Shown: positions 34,664 to 44,142 of the stretch, piece by piece
Numbering within the stretch: the stretch's first letter is position 1
Layout of the letters: each line of letters starts with the position of its first letter
DNA from: an uncultured Pelagibacteraceae bacterium
GTDB taxonomy: Bacteria > Pseudomonadota > Alphaproteobacteria > Pelagibacterales > Pelagibacteraceae
DNA length: 64,000 nt
Direction: 5' to 3'
Assembly (NCBI GenBank): GCA_902629215.1
Contig: CACOQC010000001.1
Coordinates: 62,001 to 126,000 of the forward strand
Notes under the pieces: model-generated
Database searches by the model: none
What the model was told of the DNA's origin: nothing
The model's input: the letters and a program-made list of their open reading frames with translations, nothing else
Translations under genes and position numbers: made by a program

Positions 34664-36478
34664 TTAATGTTGTTTACCAAGGATCGATTTACCAGATGGT
34701 ACACGAACCTCATCAACCATTTTTTGCGTTGCAGCATTAGGCTCTGCAGTAATTAAACTTACTACCACCATAGCTACTAAGCTGACAGCTGAACCGAAGA
34801 TACCAAACGTTAACTGTGTAATACCTAGGAAACCACTTCCGCCGTTTCTTACCCAAATTAGGTAACCAGCACCAGAAATTAATCCTAAAGCCATACCAGC
34901 TATAGCACCTTCTCTGTTAGCTCTCTTCCACCATACACCAAGTACAAGTGGGAAGAACAATCCAGACATCGCAAAGTCAAAAGCCCAAATTACTGAACCT
35001 AAGATACCTTGGATCTCCATTGCTGCAATAGTTGCTCCAGCAAAACCAATTACTACAAGTAATACCCTTGCAACAACTAGTCGTTTTGCAGTTTCTGCTT
35101 TTGGATCGATGATCTTGTAATACAAGTCATGAGACAAAGCATTTGCAATCGCTAGAATCAAACCATCCGCTGTAGACATGGCAGCAGCCATACCTCCAGC
35201 AGCAACTAGACCTGAGATTACATATGGTAATCCAGCTATTTCTGGAGTTGCTAACACAACGGCTTTACCACCCATGAAAAACTCATTTAATTCAAGAGTT
35301 CCATTTCCGTTAAAGTCGCTTACAAACATTAAGTTTGCTTGGTTCCAGTTTTGATACCAATCTATTGATTGAACTTCTGCAATTGATTTACCGATAATAC
35401 CAGTTGGTAATGACGGGTCAATCAACGACAATTTAGAAAGTGTCGCTAACATTGGAGCAGAAGAATAAAGTAGGAAGATAAAGAATAATGACCAACCTAC
35501 TGATTTTCTAGCTGCTTTTACACTTGGAGTAGTGAAATACCTCATCATCACGTGCGGTAATGAAGCTGTTCCCATCATCATCGCTAGTGCTAATGAAATA
35601 AATGCCCAAGGTGTAGCGTTAACCGCTGAGTGAGCTTTAGTTATTCCAGCTAAACCTTTTGGTACCGCAGCAAGATTCTCTTTTGAGTTTGCCACAAAAC
35701 CAAACTGTTGTTCTAGTTCACCAATTCTAGCTACTTCGTCAGCTAACATAAAGTGTGGGAAGAAACCCGCACCCATTTTGTTACTGATCCAAAATACTGG
35801 AAGTAAGTAAGCTATAATTAGTACAATGTACTGTGCAACTTGTGTCCAAGTTACCCCTCTCATACCACCTAACATTGAACATAATAAGATACTTATTAGT
35901 CCAACATAAACTGCGTATTGGAATGGAATATCAAGAGCAACAGACGCAATAGTACCTGTAGCGTTAATTTGTGCAGTCACATAAGTAAATGAAGCAACAG
36001 TTAAAACTATTACTGCCATTAACCTTGATAAATTACCACCGTATCTTGTACCAATAAAATCTGGAACTGTGTAACAGCCAAATTTTCTTAGGTATGGTGC
36101 TAATAAAGATGCTACTAACACATATCCACCTGTCCAACCAACAAGTAGTGCCATATAACCATAGCCTTTAAAGTAAATACCACCAGCCATTGCAACGAAC
36201 GATGCACCGGACATCCAGTCTGCTGCTGTCGCCATTCCGTTGAACACGGTAGGTACCTGTCTTCCAGCTACGTAATACGCATCTGCTTGAGCTGTACGTG
36301 ATAGATAACCAATTATCGCGTAGATGGCTACTGTAAAGGCTACGAAACAAATTCCGATAGCTTTAGCTGACATACCCATCTGCTCAGCAATTGCCATAAT
36401 TATTATGAAAGCTAAAAATCCACCCGTATAGATTCCATAAACTTTAGGCAAATTGTCTATAAAATTACCTTTTAACAT
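34664..36478 (-). CDS. Sodium:solute symporter (ActP/VC_2705-like), large subunit with EF-hand loop
   Basis: Member of the SSS family, 604 residues with about 13 membrane helices. ADAYYVAGRQVPTVFNGMAT and ADWMSGASFVAMAG near residues 65-98 are the sodium-binding and substrate signature of the acetate/solute group. A canonical EF-hand loop, DFNGNGTLELNE at 388-399, sits in an extramembrane loop and suggests calcium binding. The adjacent DUF4212 gene overlaps its start and is the usual partner of this subfamily. Acetyl-CoA synthetase 1 kb away suggests acetate or another short acid as substrate. The DNA of this gene is much less AT-rich than the neighbours. Confidence 0.9.
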   Translation of the reverse strand: MLKGNFIDNLPKVYGIYTGGFLAFIIIMAIAEQMGMSAKAIGICFVAFTVAIYAIIGYLSRTAQADAYYVAGRQVPTVFNGMATAADWMSGASFVAMAGGIYFKGYGYMALLVGWTGGYVLVASLLAPYLRKFGCYTVPDFIGTRYGGNLSRLMAVIVLTVASFTYVTAQINATGTIASVALDIPFQYAVYVGLISILLCSMLGGMRGVTWTQVAQYIVLIIAYLLPVFWISNKMGAGFFPHFMLADEVARIGELEQQFGFVANSKENLAAVPKGLAGITKAHSAVNATPWAFISLALAMMMGTASLPHVMMRYFTTPSVKAARKSVGWSLFFIFLLYSSAPMLATLSKLSLIDPSLPTGIIGKSIAEVQSIDWYQNWNQANLMFVSDFNGNGTLELNEFFMGGKAVVLATPEIAGLPYVISGLVAAGGMAAAMSTADGLILAIANALSHDLYYKIIDPKAETAKRLVVARVLLVVIGFAGATIAAMEIQGILGSVIWAFDFAMSGLFFPLVLGVWWKRANREGAIAGMALGLISGAGYLIWVRNGGSGFLGITQLTFGIFGSAVSLVAMVVVSLITAEPNAATQKMVDEVRVPSGKSILGKQH

Positions 36479-36738
36479 TAATCGTCTCCTCTCTCACTGA
36501 AGCCGAACTCTTCATCAATTTTTTCTTGTCTATTCGCAAACCAGAAAATTAAGATTACGAAAATTCCAAGAGAACCTTGACAAGTGAACCAATAAGTTAA
36601 CGGGTATCCAAATGGACCTGTTACCTCATTCATTTCTGCTCCAAAAAGGAAGATGCCAATTGAGAATACAAACCAAATTGCCAATGTAACTATTAACAAT
36701 CCCCTGGTTTTTTCCCAGTGTTGTGCTTGTTTTGACAT
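36478..36738 (-). CDS. DUF4212 small subunit of the sodium:solute symporter
   Basis: 86-residue membrane protein with two helices (LLIVTLAIWFVFSIGIFLFG and YWFTCQGSLGIFVILIFWFA), starting QHWEKTRGL, and ending in a charged tail. This is the DUF4212 pattern of a small subunit encoded beside VC_2705-type symporters. It precedes the large subunit with a one-base overlap. A strong Shine-Dalgarno-like AGAGAGG stands about 4-10 bases before the ATG, unusual in this window, and fits high expression. Confidence 0.9.
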   Translation of the reverse strand: MSKQAQHWEKTRGLLIVTLAIWFVFSIGIFLFGAEMNEVTGPFGYPLTYWFTCQGSLGIFVILIFWFANRQEKIDEEFGFSERGDD

Positions 36739-36757
36739 TATATACCTCTCTCTTTTT

Positions 36758-36767
36758 AGTTATAACT
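36758..36767. repeat. 10-base palindrome in the divergent symporter promoter region
   Basis: AGTTATAACT lies 20-29 bases upstream of the DUF4212 start in the 126-base gap facing the 36865 gene. It could be an operator or part of a promoter. I see no clear -35 and -10 pair in this gap, and the palindrome may be fortuitous. Confidence 0.25.
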
Positions 36768-36864
36768 GGCAAAAACCATAACCATTATGAAGGAGATTTA
36801 AAGTATTAAAATTGTTCAAATTAAGCGACTTTTTGAGGTATAAATACGCAAATTATCGCATTTT

Positions 36865-37488
36865 ATGGCAAAATATAAACTAACCTGGAAAGATCTAACC
36901 TGGAGAGATTTTAAGATATATTTATTTGCTCTATTTAAAGCATTTGTACCCAAAAAAAAAATTGATAATTTTGATGCTTTAGAGGATTTTATTCAAACTA
37001 AATCAGCATGGGTTACACAGGTAACTCTTTATGGGTATCTAAAGACTAGAATGGGTACAAGATATGTTCTTCATTTTGAAAATGACGTATTTATGTCATC
37101 AGTCAATTTAGCTAAGTGGAATATTTATGCAGTTGCATTACAAGATCTGACTTTTTTCACGTTTTCATATTTAAAAAAAAATTTTAGTTATAACGAAGTT
37201 GAAAAAGCAAAAGAAATTTTTTTGAAAATTTTAGATGACGAAATTTCAAATAAAATGCCTTTAGATATAATTGAAAATGCAAAAAAAAGTTTTGATGAAA
37301 GACTACAAAATATAAATTGGGATCTGTATCATGATGATTTACCCTTTAATCCAAGTGCATTATCTTTATATAAATGGGCACCTATAGCAGAAGATTTAAA
37401 AACATTAGATCGTAAAATAGTTTTAAATTCTGTAATTTTAAAATGGGATATTGTAAAAAAAGAATTTAAAGAAAGAATTCAATTTTAA
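36865..37488 (+). CDS. Conserved alphaproteobacterial protein of unknown function
   Basis: 207-residue soluble protein that I recognise only as a conserved family seen in alphaproteobacteria, sometimes labelled esterase without support. The centre has [14 protein letters not shown]-like residues ([20 protein letters not shown]) and [20 protein letters not shown], the most family-like part. No signal peptide, membrane helix or catalytic motif is evident. It is divergent from the symporter operon and convergent with acs, overlapping the acs end by four bases, so a link with acetate use is possible. Confidence 0.75.
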   Translation: MAKYKLTWKDLTWRDFKIYLFALFKAFVPKKKIDNFDALEDFIQTKSAWVTQVTLYGYLKTRMGTRYVLHFENDVFMSSVNLAKWNIYAVALQDLTFFTFSYLKKNFSYNEVEKAKEIFLKILDDEISNKMPLDIIENAKKSFDERLQNINWDLYHDDLPFNPSALSLYKWAPIAEDLKTLDRKIVLNSVILKWDIVKKEFKERIQF

Positions 37489-39572
37489 GTATTTTTTCTA
37501 TTTTCAACTAAACTATCCACAACACTTGGGTCAGCCAAAGTGGTTGTATCACCTAATTGATCATGCTCATTAGCAGCAATTTTTCTCAAAATTCTTCTCA
37601 TAATTTTTCCTGATCTTGTTTTTGGTAATCCAGGGGTAAAATGAATTAGATCGGGAGTTGCTAAAGGACCTATTTGTTTTCTTACCCATAGCTTTAATTC
37701 TCTTTCCAAATCTCCTGTTTCAATCTCCCCAGCATTTAATGTAACATAACAATATAAACCATTACCCTTAATATCGTGGGGATATCCAACCACTGCTGCT
37801 TCAGCTACTTTTGAGTGAGCAACAAAGGCACTTTCTATTTCTGCAGTACCAAGATTATGTCCTGAAACAATTATTACATCATCTACTCTTCCTGTTATCC
37901 AATAATAACCATCTTTATCTCTTCTACATCCATCACCAGTAAAATATTTACCATCAAATTGAGAAAAATAAGTATCTATAAATCTTTGATGATCACCATA
38001 AACTGTACGCATTTGTCCTGGCCAAGATTGTGAAATACAAAGTCTGCCTTCGCCTGCACCTTTAACTTCTTTTCCATCTTTATCGACTAAACAAGGCTTA
38101 ATTCCATAAAAAGGTTTTGTTGCAGAGCCTGGTTTTAAAGGGATAGCACCTGTTTGGGGTGCAATTAATATTCCTCCAGTTTCGGTTTGCCACCATGTAT
38201 CGACTATTGGACATTTAGAATTTCCAACAGTTTTATAATACCACATCCAAGCCTCAGGGTTTATTGGTTCACCTACTGTGCCAAGTAATTTTAATGATTT
38301 TCTAGATGTTTTTTTAACGGGCTCTTCACCTTCTCTCATTAAAGCCCTAATTGCAGTTGGTGCCGTATAAAAAGTATTTACTTTAAATTTATCTACAATT
38401 TGCCACCACCTTGAGCTATCCGGGTAGTTAGGAACACCCTCAAACATTATAGTTGTTGCTCCATTAGAGAGCGGTCCGTATATGATATAACTGTGACCAG
38501 TAACCCAACCAATATCTGCAGTACACCAGTATATATCTTTAGGTTTGTAATTAAAAATATACTGATGAGTCATTGATGCATAAACCATATATCCCCCAGT
38601 TGTATGCAAAACTCCTTTTGGTTTACCAGTTGATCCTGAAGTATAAAGTATGAATAATGGATCTTCAGCGTTCATCTCTTCAGGTTCAGAATAATTGGAA
38701 ACATCTTTAATAAGGTCGTGATACCATACATCTCGATCGTGATTCCAAAAGACGTAATTTCCAGTTCTTTTAACAACAATGCATTTTTTAACATTAGGAC
38801 AATTTGTTAAAGCTTCATCAGTTGTAGCTTTTAGAGGAATCGTTTTTCCTCCCCTTACACCCTCATCAGCAGTGATAATATATTCTGACTCACAATCATT
38901 AACCCTACCTGAAATTGACTCTGCAGAAAAACCTCCAAAAATAATTGAGTGAATTGCCCCAATTCTAGCACAAGCTAACATCAGTATTGCTAATTCTGGT
39001 ATCATTGTTAAGTAAATTGTTACTCTGTCGCCTTTTTTTATTCCAAGTTTTTTTAGTCCATTTGCTGCTTTTGAAACTTTTTGATGTAATTGTTTGTATG
39101 AAATTTTTTGTGTGTCTTTAGGATCGTCACCAACCCAAATAATTGCGGTTTTATCTTTTTTATCTTTAAGATGTCTGTCTATACAGTTTGCTGATGCATT
39201 CAATGTTCCGTCCTCAAACCACTTAATTTTAACTTCATCTTTACTGTATTTAACGTCTTTGATTTTTTTGTATGGTTTGATCCAAGTAATTCTTTTTCCT
39301 TCTTTTTTCCAAAAATTATTATTATTTTTTATGGATTCATTATATTTTTTTTGATACTGAGCTTTATTTGCAAGGCCGCTTTTTATCCACTCAGGTTTAG
39401 TTTTAAATACTAATTCAGATGATGATGAATTATCTTTTTTTTCGGTTTTTTTAAAACTTTTTTTTTTGTTTTTGATTTTTTTTCTAATAACTTTTCTTCT
39501 TTTAATAATTTTCTTTTTTCTTTTTTTAGAAGATTTTTTTTTAGTTTTAGATTTTCTCTTTTTTTTTGGCAT
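37485..39572 (-). CDS. acs: Acetyl-CoA synthetase with lysine-rich N-terminal tail
   Basis: AMP-forming enzyme that activates acetate to acetyl-CoA. The 695-residue product is about 45-50 residues longer than usual because residues 1-48 form a tail made mainly of Lys, Arg and Ser. From about residue 58 it is canonical: [15 protein letters not shown], then [19 protein letters not shown] (P-loop-like A3), [10 protein letters not shown] (A5), [20 protein letters not shown] (A7-A8) and [18 protein letters not shown] with the catalytic, acetylation-sensitive lysine. No in-frame ATG, GTG or TTG was found at the canonical start, so the tail is probably translated. It follows the EVE gene by 14 bases. 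Confidence 0.96.
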   Translation of the reverse strand: MPKKKRKSKTKKKSSKKRKKKIIKRRKVIRKKIKNKKKSFKKTEKKDNSSSSELVFKTKPEWIKSGLANKAQYQKKYNESIKNNNNFWKKEGKRITWIKPYKKIKDVKYSKDEVKIKWFEDGTLNASANCIDRHLKDKKDKTAIIWVGDDPKDTQKISYKQLHQKVSKAANGLKKLGIKKGDRVTIYLTMIPELAILMLACARIGAIHSIIFGGFSAESISGRVNDCESEYIITADEGVRGGKTIPLKATTDEALTNCPNVKKCIVVKRTGNYVFWNHDRDVWYHDLIKDVSNYSEPEEMNAEDPLFILYTSGSTGKPKGVLHTTGGYMVYASMTHQYIFNYKPKDIYWCTADIGWVTGHSYIIYGPLSNGATTIMFEGVPNYPDSSRWWQIVDKFKVNTFYTAPTAIRALMREGEEPVKKTSRKSLKLLGTVGEPINPEAWMWYYKTVGNSKCPIVDTWWQTETGGILIAPQTGAIPLKPGSATKPFYGIKPCLVDKDGKEVKGAGEGRLCISQSWPGQMRTVYGDHQRFIDTYFSQFDGKYFTGDGCRRDKDGYYWITGRVDDVIIVSGHNLGTAEIESAFVAHSKVAEAAVVGYPHDIKGNGLYCYVTLNAGEIETGDLERELKLWVRKQIGPLATPDLIHFTPGLPKTRSGKIMRRILRKIAANEHDQLGDTTTLADPSVVDSLVENRKNT

Positions 39573-39586
39573 AAATAAATCTTATA

Positions 39587-40006
39587 CTAAATTTTAACCA
39601 TGTTATTTAAAATTTTCCAGCTTTTAGAATCAATAGGCATAACGGATAATCGACTTTGTCTGATCAATGATAAATGGCTCAATTCCTTATTTTTCTTAAT
39701 ATTTTCCAGTGTAATCGGTCTATCTAGTTTTTTGATAAATTTAACTGTTACAGCAACAAAACGGCCAGATTGGTCAGTTTTGTCTAAATATGCCTCTTTA
39801 ATGACTTCAACAATCCCAACTATCTCTTTGCCAATGTTTGAATGGTAAAAAAAACAATGATCACCTTTTTTCATTGCTTTCAAATTTTTTGCAGCCTGAT
39901 AGTTCCTAACACCATCCCAAGGAGCCCCTTTATTGCCAGCATTTTTTTGTTGATCAATAGACCAAACATCAGGCTCAGATTTAAGTAACCAATATTTTTT
40001 ACTCAT
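39587..40006 (-). CDS. EVE-domain protein
   Basis: 139-residue EVE (thymocyte nuclear protein 1-like) protein. It begins KYWLLKSEPDVWSIDQQKN and has WDGVRNYQAAKNLKAMKKGD and CFFYHSNIGKEIVGIVEV, the diagnostic motifs of this PUA-like fold, which binds modified bases in DNA or RNA. The cellular role is not known. It follows tsaD by seven bases and precedes acs on the same strand. Confidence 0.93.
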   Translation of the reverse strand: MSKKYWLLKSEPDVWSIDQQKNAGNKGAPWDGVRNYQAAKNLKAMKKGDHCFFYHSNIGKEIVGIVEVIKEAYLDKTDQSGRFVAVTVKFIKKLDRPITLENIKKNKELSHLSLIRQSRLSVMPIDSKSWKILNNMVKI

Positions 40007-40013
40007 GTTTTTT

Positions 40014-41087
40014 TTATAATTTTACACCTGCACCTTTAAGAAACGCTGCATCTTCATCTAAAGGCCATCTTGGTTTTGCAGGATAATCTAAATTATCAAA
40101 TTGTTTTAATTTAAATTTTTCTAATCCCACCATTGCAATCATTGCAGCATTATCACCACATAGTTCTATCGGTGGAAAGATAGATTTGTAACCTTCCTCC
40201 TCACAAAGATTTATTAACATTTTTCTAATTTCTTTATTTGCTGCAACACCCCCTGCTACAACAAATTTTTTTTCTTCAGGTTTAATTTGATTTTCAAATT
40301 CTTTGAAAGCCATTTTTGTTTTTTTATACAAAATTTCAATTATTGTTTTTTGAAAAGATGCAGCAAGATCAAACTTTTCTTGATCAGTTTTGATTTTTTT
40401 TGTTATTTTTAGTATTGCTGTCTTAAGTCCAGCAAATGATAAATTACAGCCACCTTTATTAAAAATTGGTTTTGGTAAACTATATTTATTTGGATCTCCT
40501 TTTTTTGCTAGAATTTCTATTTGTGGTCCACCTGGAAATTCGACTCCCAAAAGTTTTGCAGTTTTATCAAACGCTTCACCAATAGCATCATCAATAGTTG
40601 TACCTAGTCTTTTATATTTATTTAAATTTTTAACACTTAAATATTGAGAATGTCCTCCTGAAATTAATAAAAGTAAATATGGGTAATTTAATTCTAAATT
40701 TAATTTTGGACTTAATGCGTGACCTTCTAAGTGATTTACTGCTATAAATGGTTTGTCTAAGGATGTGGCAAAAGCTTTTCCAAAACTTAATCCAACTGAA
40801 AGACAAACAACTAATCCAGGTCCTGCAGTAGATGCAACAGCATCAATCTCATCTATTTTTATTCCACTATCATCAATTGCTTTTTTAACAATCCAGTCAA
40901 TCTTTTCTAAATGTGACCTTGCAGCTAGCTCAGGAACAACCCCACCAAACTCTTTGTGGACATCCACTTGACTAGAAATAACATTAGATAAGACCATAGG
41001 GTTTCCTTGGTTATTTTCAGTTATTATAGATGCAGCTGTTTCGTCACAACTAGATTCTATTCCAAGAATTAAGGGCTTTTTACTCAT
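40014..41087 (-). CDS. tsaD: tRNA threonylcarbamoyladenosine biosynthesis protein TsaD
   Basis: Catalytic subunit that transfers threonylcarbamoyl to A37 of ANN-decoding tRNAs. The 357-residue protein has ILGIESSCDETAASII at the start, GGVVPELAARSHLEKI, the metal-binding HLEGHALSP, LLLISGGHSQYL, and VVAGGVAANKEIRKML. All key residues of the Kae1/Qri7 family are present. Its start is divergent from hemC with 56 bases between. Confidence 0.97.
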   Translation of the reverse strand: MSKKPLILGIESSCDETAASIITENNQGNPMVLSNVISSQVDVHKEFGGVVPELAARSHLEKIDWIVKKAIDDSGIKIDEIDAVASTAGPGLVVCLSVGLSFGKAFATSLDKPFIAVNHLEGHALSPKLNLELNYPYLLLLISGGHSQYLSVKNLNKYKRLGTTIDDAIGEAFDKTAKLLGVEFPGGPQIEILAKKGDPNKYSLPKPIFNKGGCNLSFAGLKTAILKITKKIKTDQEKFDLAASFQKTIIEILYKKTKMAFKEFENQIKPEEKKFVVAGGVAANKEIRKMLINLCEEEGYKSIFPPIELCGDNAAMIAMVGLEKFKLKQFDNLDYPAKPRWPLDEDAAFLKGAGVKL

Positions 41088-41105
41088 TCAAATAGTTTTT
41101 AATAA

Positions 41106-41124
41106 TTGTACAATCTCGGTACAA
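41106..41124. repeat. Inverted repeat in the tsaD-hemC divergent region
   Basis: TTGTAC (41106-41111) and GTACAA (41119-41124) are perfect complements separated by seven bases. They lie midway between the two divergent starts, a plausible operator for either gene. No regulator is suggested by the sequence. Confidence 0.35.
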
Positions 41125-41143
41125 AAAATAAATAAATTTATCA

Positions 41144-42061
41144 ATGAGTAGAAAAATAATAATTGGATCTAGAGGCAGCAAATTAGCTTTACTATATGCA
41201 CAAAAAGCTAAGGATACTATCATTCATAAAACAGATTTTAGCGATGAAGAGGTTTTTATAAAAACAATAACTACTGAAGGCGATAAAGTAAAAGATAAAA
41301 GATTGTCTGAGTTTGGAGGAAAAGGTTTGTTTTCAAATAACATTGAAAAAGAACTTCAAAATAAAAATGTTGATATAGCAGTTCATGCACTTAAAGATTT
41401 ACCCGCAATTGAAACAATGGGTTTAATGACTGATAGTTTTTTAGAAAGAAATAATCCGAGAGAAATTTTGATTTCTAAAAATAACAAAAAATTAAAAGAG
41501 TTAGATATAAAATCTATCATAGGAACATCTTCATATAGGAGAGAATTTCAAATAAAAAAGATACGACCTGATGTTCAATGCAAACTTATAAGAGGTAATG
41601 TTGACACTAGAATACAAAAATTAAAAAATGGCTTGTATGATGCAATTATTCTTTCATATGCAGGAATTAAATATTTGCAACTTGAAAATGAAATTGCTGA
41701 AACATTTACAACGAAGGAAATAATTCCAAGTGTAGGTCAGGGTATTATTGCATTACAGTGTAGAGAGGATGATAAAGAGATTATTTCTATTTTAAAAAAA
41801 ATTAATCATGACGAGACTTATAAAAGAGCTCATGCTGAAAGAGATATTTTAAAAGTTTTAGAAGGAGATTGTGAAACAGCTATAGGAGCACATTCTATAA
41901 TTGATGGGAAGAATATTATTGTTGAAGCTGAACTTTTTTCTTTAGATGGATCAAAAAGATTTTACGAAAAAAAAATTGAAAAAATTGAAAAATTTAATTC
42001 AATTGGAAAAGAAATTGGCAAAATTTTAAAAACTAAATCAAATAATTCATATAAAAGATGA
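41144..42061 (+). CDS. hemC: Porphobilinogen deaminase
   Basis: Polymerises four porphobilinogen units into hydroxymethylbilane. The 305-residue protein begins IIIGSRGSKLALLYAQKAKD and has DIAVHALKDLPA with the catalytic aspartate region, GTSSYRREFQI, LIRGNVDTRIQKLKNGLYDA and VLEGDCETAIGAHS, whose cysteine carries the dipyrromethane cofactor. It is followed by hemD after one base. With hemE, hemH and hemJ elsewhere in the window, several heme steps are covered. Confidence 0.97.
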   Translation: MSRKIIIGSRGSKLALLYAQKAKDTIIHKTDFSDEEVFIKTITTEGDKVKDKRLSEFGGKGLFSNNIEKELQNKNVDIAVHALKDLPAIETMGLMTDSFLERNNPREILISKNNKKLKELDIKSIIGTSSYRREFQIKKIRPDVQCKLIRGNVDTRIQKLKNGLYDAIILSYAGIKYLQLENEIAETFTTKEIIPSVGQGIIALQCREDDKEIISILKKINHDETYKRAHAERDILKVLEGDCETAIGAHSIIDGKNIIVEAELFSLDGSKRFYEKKIEKIEKFNSIGKEIGKILKTKSNNSYKR

Positions 42062-42062
42062 T

Positions 42063-42761
42063 ATGCATATTTTATTAACTAGACCATTAGAAGATTGTTC
42101 AGAAATGATTTTGAAATTTCAATCATTAGGTCATCAAGTTTCCCATCTTCCATTATTATTAATAGAAAAAATGAGTTATGAAGAGGTAAATTTTTTGGAC
42201 TACGGTGGAATTATTTTTACAAGTGCTAATTCGATAAAATTTCTAGAAGCAAAAAAAATAGATAAAAATATTATTTGTTTTTGTGTAGGAAGTAATACCG
42301 AAAAAAAAGCAAGAAATTTAGGGTTTCAAAATACGATCGCTGCTGAGGGAAATGTTTCAAATTTAAAGGAATTAATTTTGCAAAATTACGAAACTCAATC
42401 TAAACCACTTCTTTATGTAAGTGGAGAAATAATTTCAGCTGATTTAGATAAGCAGCTTTTGAAAGAGGGCTACAATATTAAAAGAATTATTAATTATCGA
42501 GTGAGTCACAATCAAAAATTTGATGAAAATTTCATTAAAGAATTAAAAATTAATATACCGGACATGGTCTATGTTTATTCCCAAAATAGTGCTTCTAGTC
42601 TGTTAAATTTTATTAAGGTTCATCAAACAGAAAATATATGGATGAATACTAATTTAATGTGTATAGGTGAAAAAACTTCGTCTATATTAAATGAAATTAA
42701 ATGGAAAAAAATATTTCTTTTTAATCCTGGAGAAGAGGAGTTTTTGTTATATAAAATTTAA
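42063..42761 (+). CDS. hemD: Uroporphyrinogen-III synthase
   Basis: Cyclises hydroxymethylbilane to uroporphyrinogen III. The 232-residue product has the weakly conserved HemD pattern: ILLTRPLEDCSEMILKFQSL at the start, GGIIFTSANSIKFLEA, CVGSNTEKKARNLGF, LLYVSGEIISADLDKQL, and VYVYSQNSASSLLNFI. The family is poorly conserved, but the position right after hemC supports it strongly. It ends two bases before the MscS-type gene. Confidence 0.91.
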   Translation: MHILLTRPLEDCSEMILKFQSLGHQVSHLPLLLIEKMSYEEVNFLDYGGIIFTSANSIKFLEAKKIDKNIICFCVGSNTEKKARNLGFQNTIAAEGNVSNLKELILQNYETQSKPLLYVSGEIISADLDKQLLKEGYNIKRIINYRVSHNQKFDENFIKELKINIPDMVYVYSQNSASSLLNFIKVHQTENIWMNTNLMCIGEKTSSILNEIKWKKIFLFNPGEEEFLLYKI

Positions 42762-42763
42762 TT

Positions 42764-43849
42764 ATGGAATTGATAAATAATTTTTCAGAAATATTTTTAT
42801 CCGTGTGGAATAAAGGGATACTCGGTGTTGATATTTTTCAAATTTTAATTGGGATTGGAATTTTTTTAATTTTCTTAATTTTTAGAGGTTTAATAAGTAA
42901 ACTTATAATCAAAAAGTTAGAAATTATCTCTAAAAGAACTACAAATAAATTAGATGATACATTTGTAAATGCCCTAATTGGACCAGCAAGATTTTTACCA
43001 ATTGTTTTAGGTTTTTTTATTGCAAGCTACTATATGACATTTTCAATCGAAGGAAGAGAGGTTGTTGATACAATTAATAGGACTTTAATCACAATTTTAA
43101 TTTTTTGGATAATTCATCAAATCATAGAACCAGTATCGTATATTTTAAGTGGTCTTGATAAACTTTTAACGAGAGAATTAATTGGTTGGATAATTAAATC
43201 ATTAAAAATTCTTATTTTTATTTTGGGTTTAGCCGCAGTTTTAGAATTATGGGGTATCAAAATTGGACCAATTATTGCCGGCCTTGGTTTATTTGGAGTA
43301 GCAGTAGCTTTAGGAGCGCAAGATTTATTCAAAAATTTAATCTCAGGAATTTTAGTTCTTGTAGAAAAAAGATTTAAGATTGGTGATTGGATTTTAGTTG
43401 ATGGAATAATCGAGGGTATTGTTGAGAAAATTGGTTTTAGATCTACTACAATTAGAAAATTTGATAAATCTTTGGCCATTATTCCAAATTTTCAATTTGC
43501 AGAAAACGCAGTTATTAATATTAGTGAGACCTCAAATTGGTTAATAAGCTGGATAATAACTCTTCAGTATGACACTACTGTAGATCAACTCAAAACTATT
43601 AGAAATCAAATTGAGGAACACATTAATAAGAGTGAGGATTTTAATACAAGTGTTGGAGTTGCTGTAAGAGTAGATAAATTTTCAGACAGTTCAATAGATA
43701 TGTATGTTCGTTGTTTTACAAAAACAGACAGTTGGAATGATTGGTTATCAGTAAAAGAGCGTTTAGCTATTGCAATAAAGCAAATAGTTGAAAGTAATAA
43801 AGCTTCTTTTGCTTTCCCAAGCCAGTCTATTTATGTAGAAAAAAAATGA
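42764..43849 (+). CDS. MscS-family mechanosensitive channel
   Basis: Predicted small-conductance mechanosensitive channel of 361 residues. Three or more N-terminal membrane helices lead to the pore helix LGLFGVAVALGAQDLFKNLI, rich in Ala and Gly as in MscS TM3. The beta domain follows with RFKIGDWILVDGIIEGIVEKI and FRSTTIRKFDKSLAIIPN, the family signature. The C-terminal alpha/beta domain is complete. It likely releases solutes on osmotic downshift, or acts in signalling. It overlaps the next gene by four bases. Confidence 0.93.
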   Translation: MELINNFSEIFLSVWNKGILGVDIFQILIGIGIFLIFLIFRGLISKLIIKKLEIISKRTTNKLDDTFVNALIGPARFLPIVLGFFIASYYMTFSIEGREVVDTINRTLITILIFWIIHQIIEPVSYILSGLDKLLTRELIGWIIKSLKILIFILGLAAVLELWGIKIGPIIAGLGLFGVAVALGAQDLFKNLISGILVLVEKRFKIGDWILVDGIIEGIVEKIGFRSTTIRKFDKSLAIIPNFQFAENAVINISETSNWLISWIITLQYDTTVDQLKTIRNQIEEHINKSEDFNTSVGVAVRVDKFSDSSIDMYVRCFTKTDSWNDWLSVKERLAIAIKQIVESNKASFAFPSQSIYVEKK

Positions 43850-44136
43850 TTGCTGTCTTTTATTTAGTTTTACAATTATTAAAACTTTATTCTTATGTAG
43901 TTATAGCAAATGTTATAATAAGTTGGTTAATTGCTTTTAATATTCTAAATACTCAAAATAGATTTGTATATTTAATTTTAGATTTTACTTACAGACTAAC
44001 AGAGCCTTTTTTAAGGAGAATAAGACGATTTCTTCCAAATCTAGGTGCTTTAGATATATCTCCAATAATTTTACTTCTATTGATTTGGTTCATAGAAATG
44101 TGTATGAAGCTTTACGTCGCGCCAATGATATTTTAA
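43846..44136 (+). CDS. YggT-family membrane protein
   Basis: 96-residue protein with two membrane helices. ANVIISWLIAFNI, RLTEPFLRRIRRFLPNLG and LDISPIILLLLIWFIEM are exactly the YggT pattern (one helix, T-E-P-x-x-x-x-I-R-x-x-x-P, second helix). In some bacteria YggT is linked to cell division or osmotic tolerance. It overlaps the MscS gene by four bases, which favours a membrane-stress link, and is followed by folD after six bases. Confidence 0.88.
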   Translation: MIAVFYLVLQLLKLYSYVVIANVIISWLIAFNILNTQNRFVYLILDFTYRLTEPFLRRIRRFLPNLGALDISPIILLLLIWFIEMCMKLYVAPMIF

Positions 44137-44142
44137 AAATTT

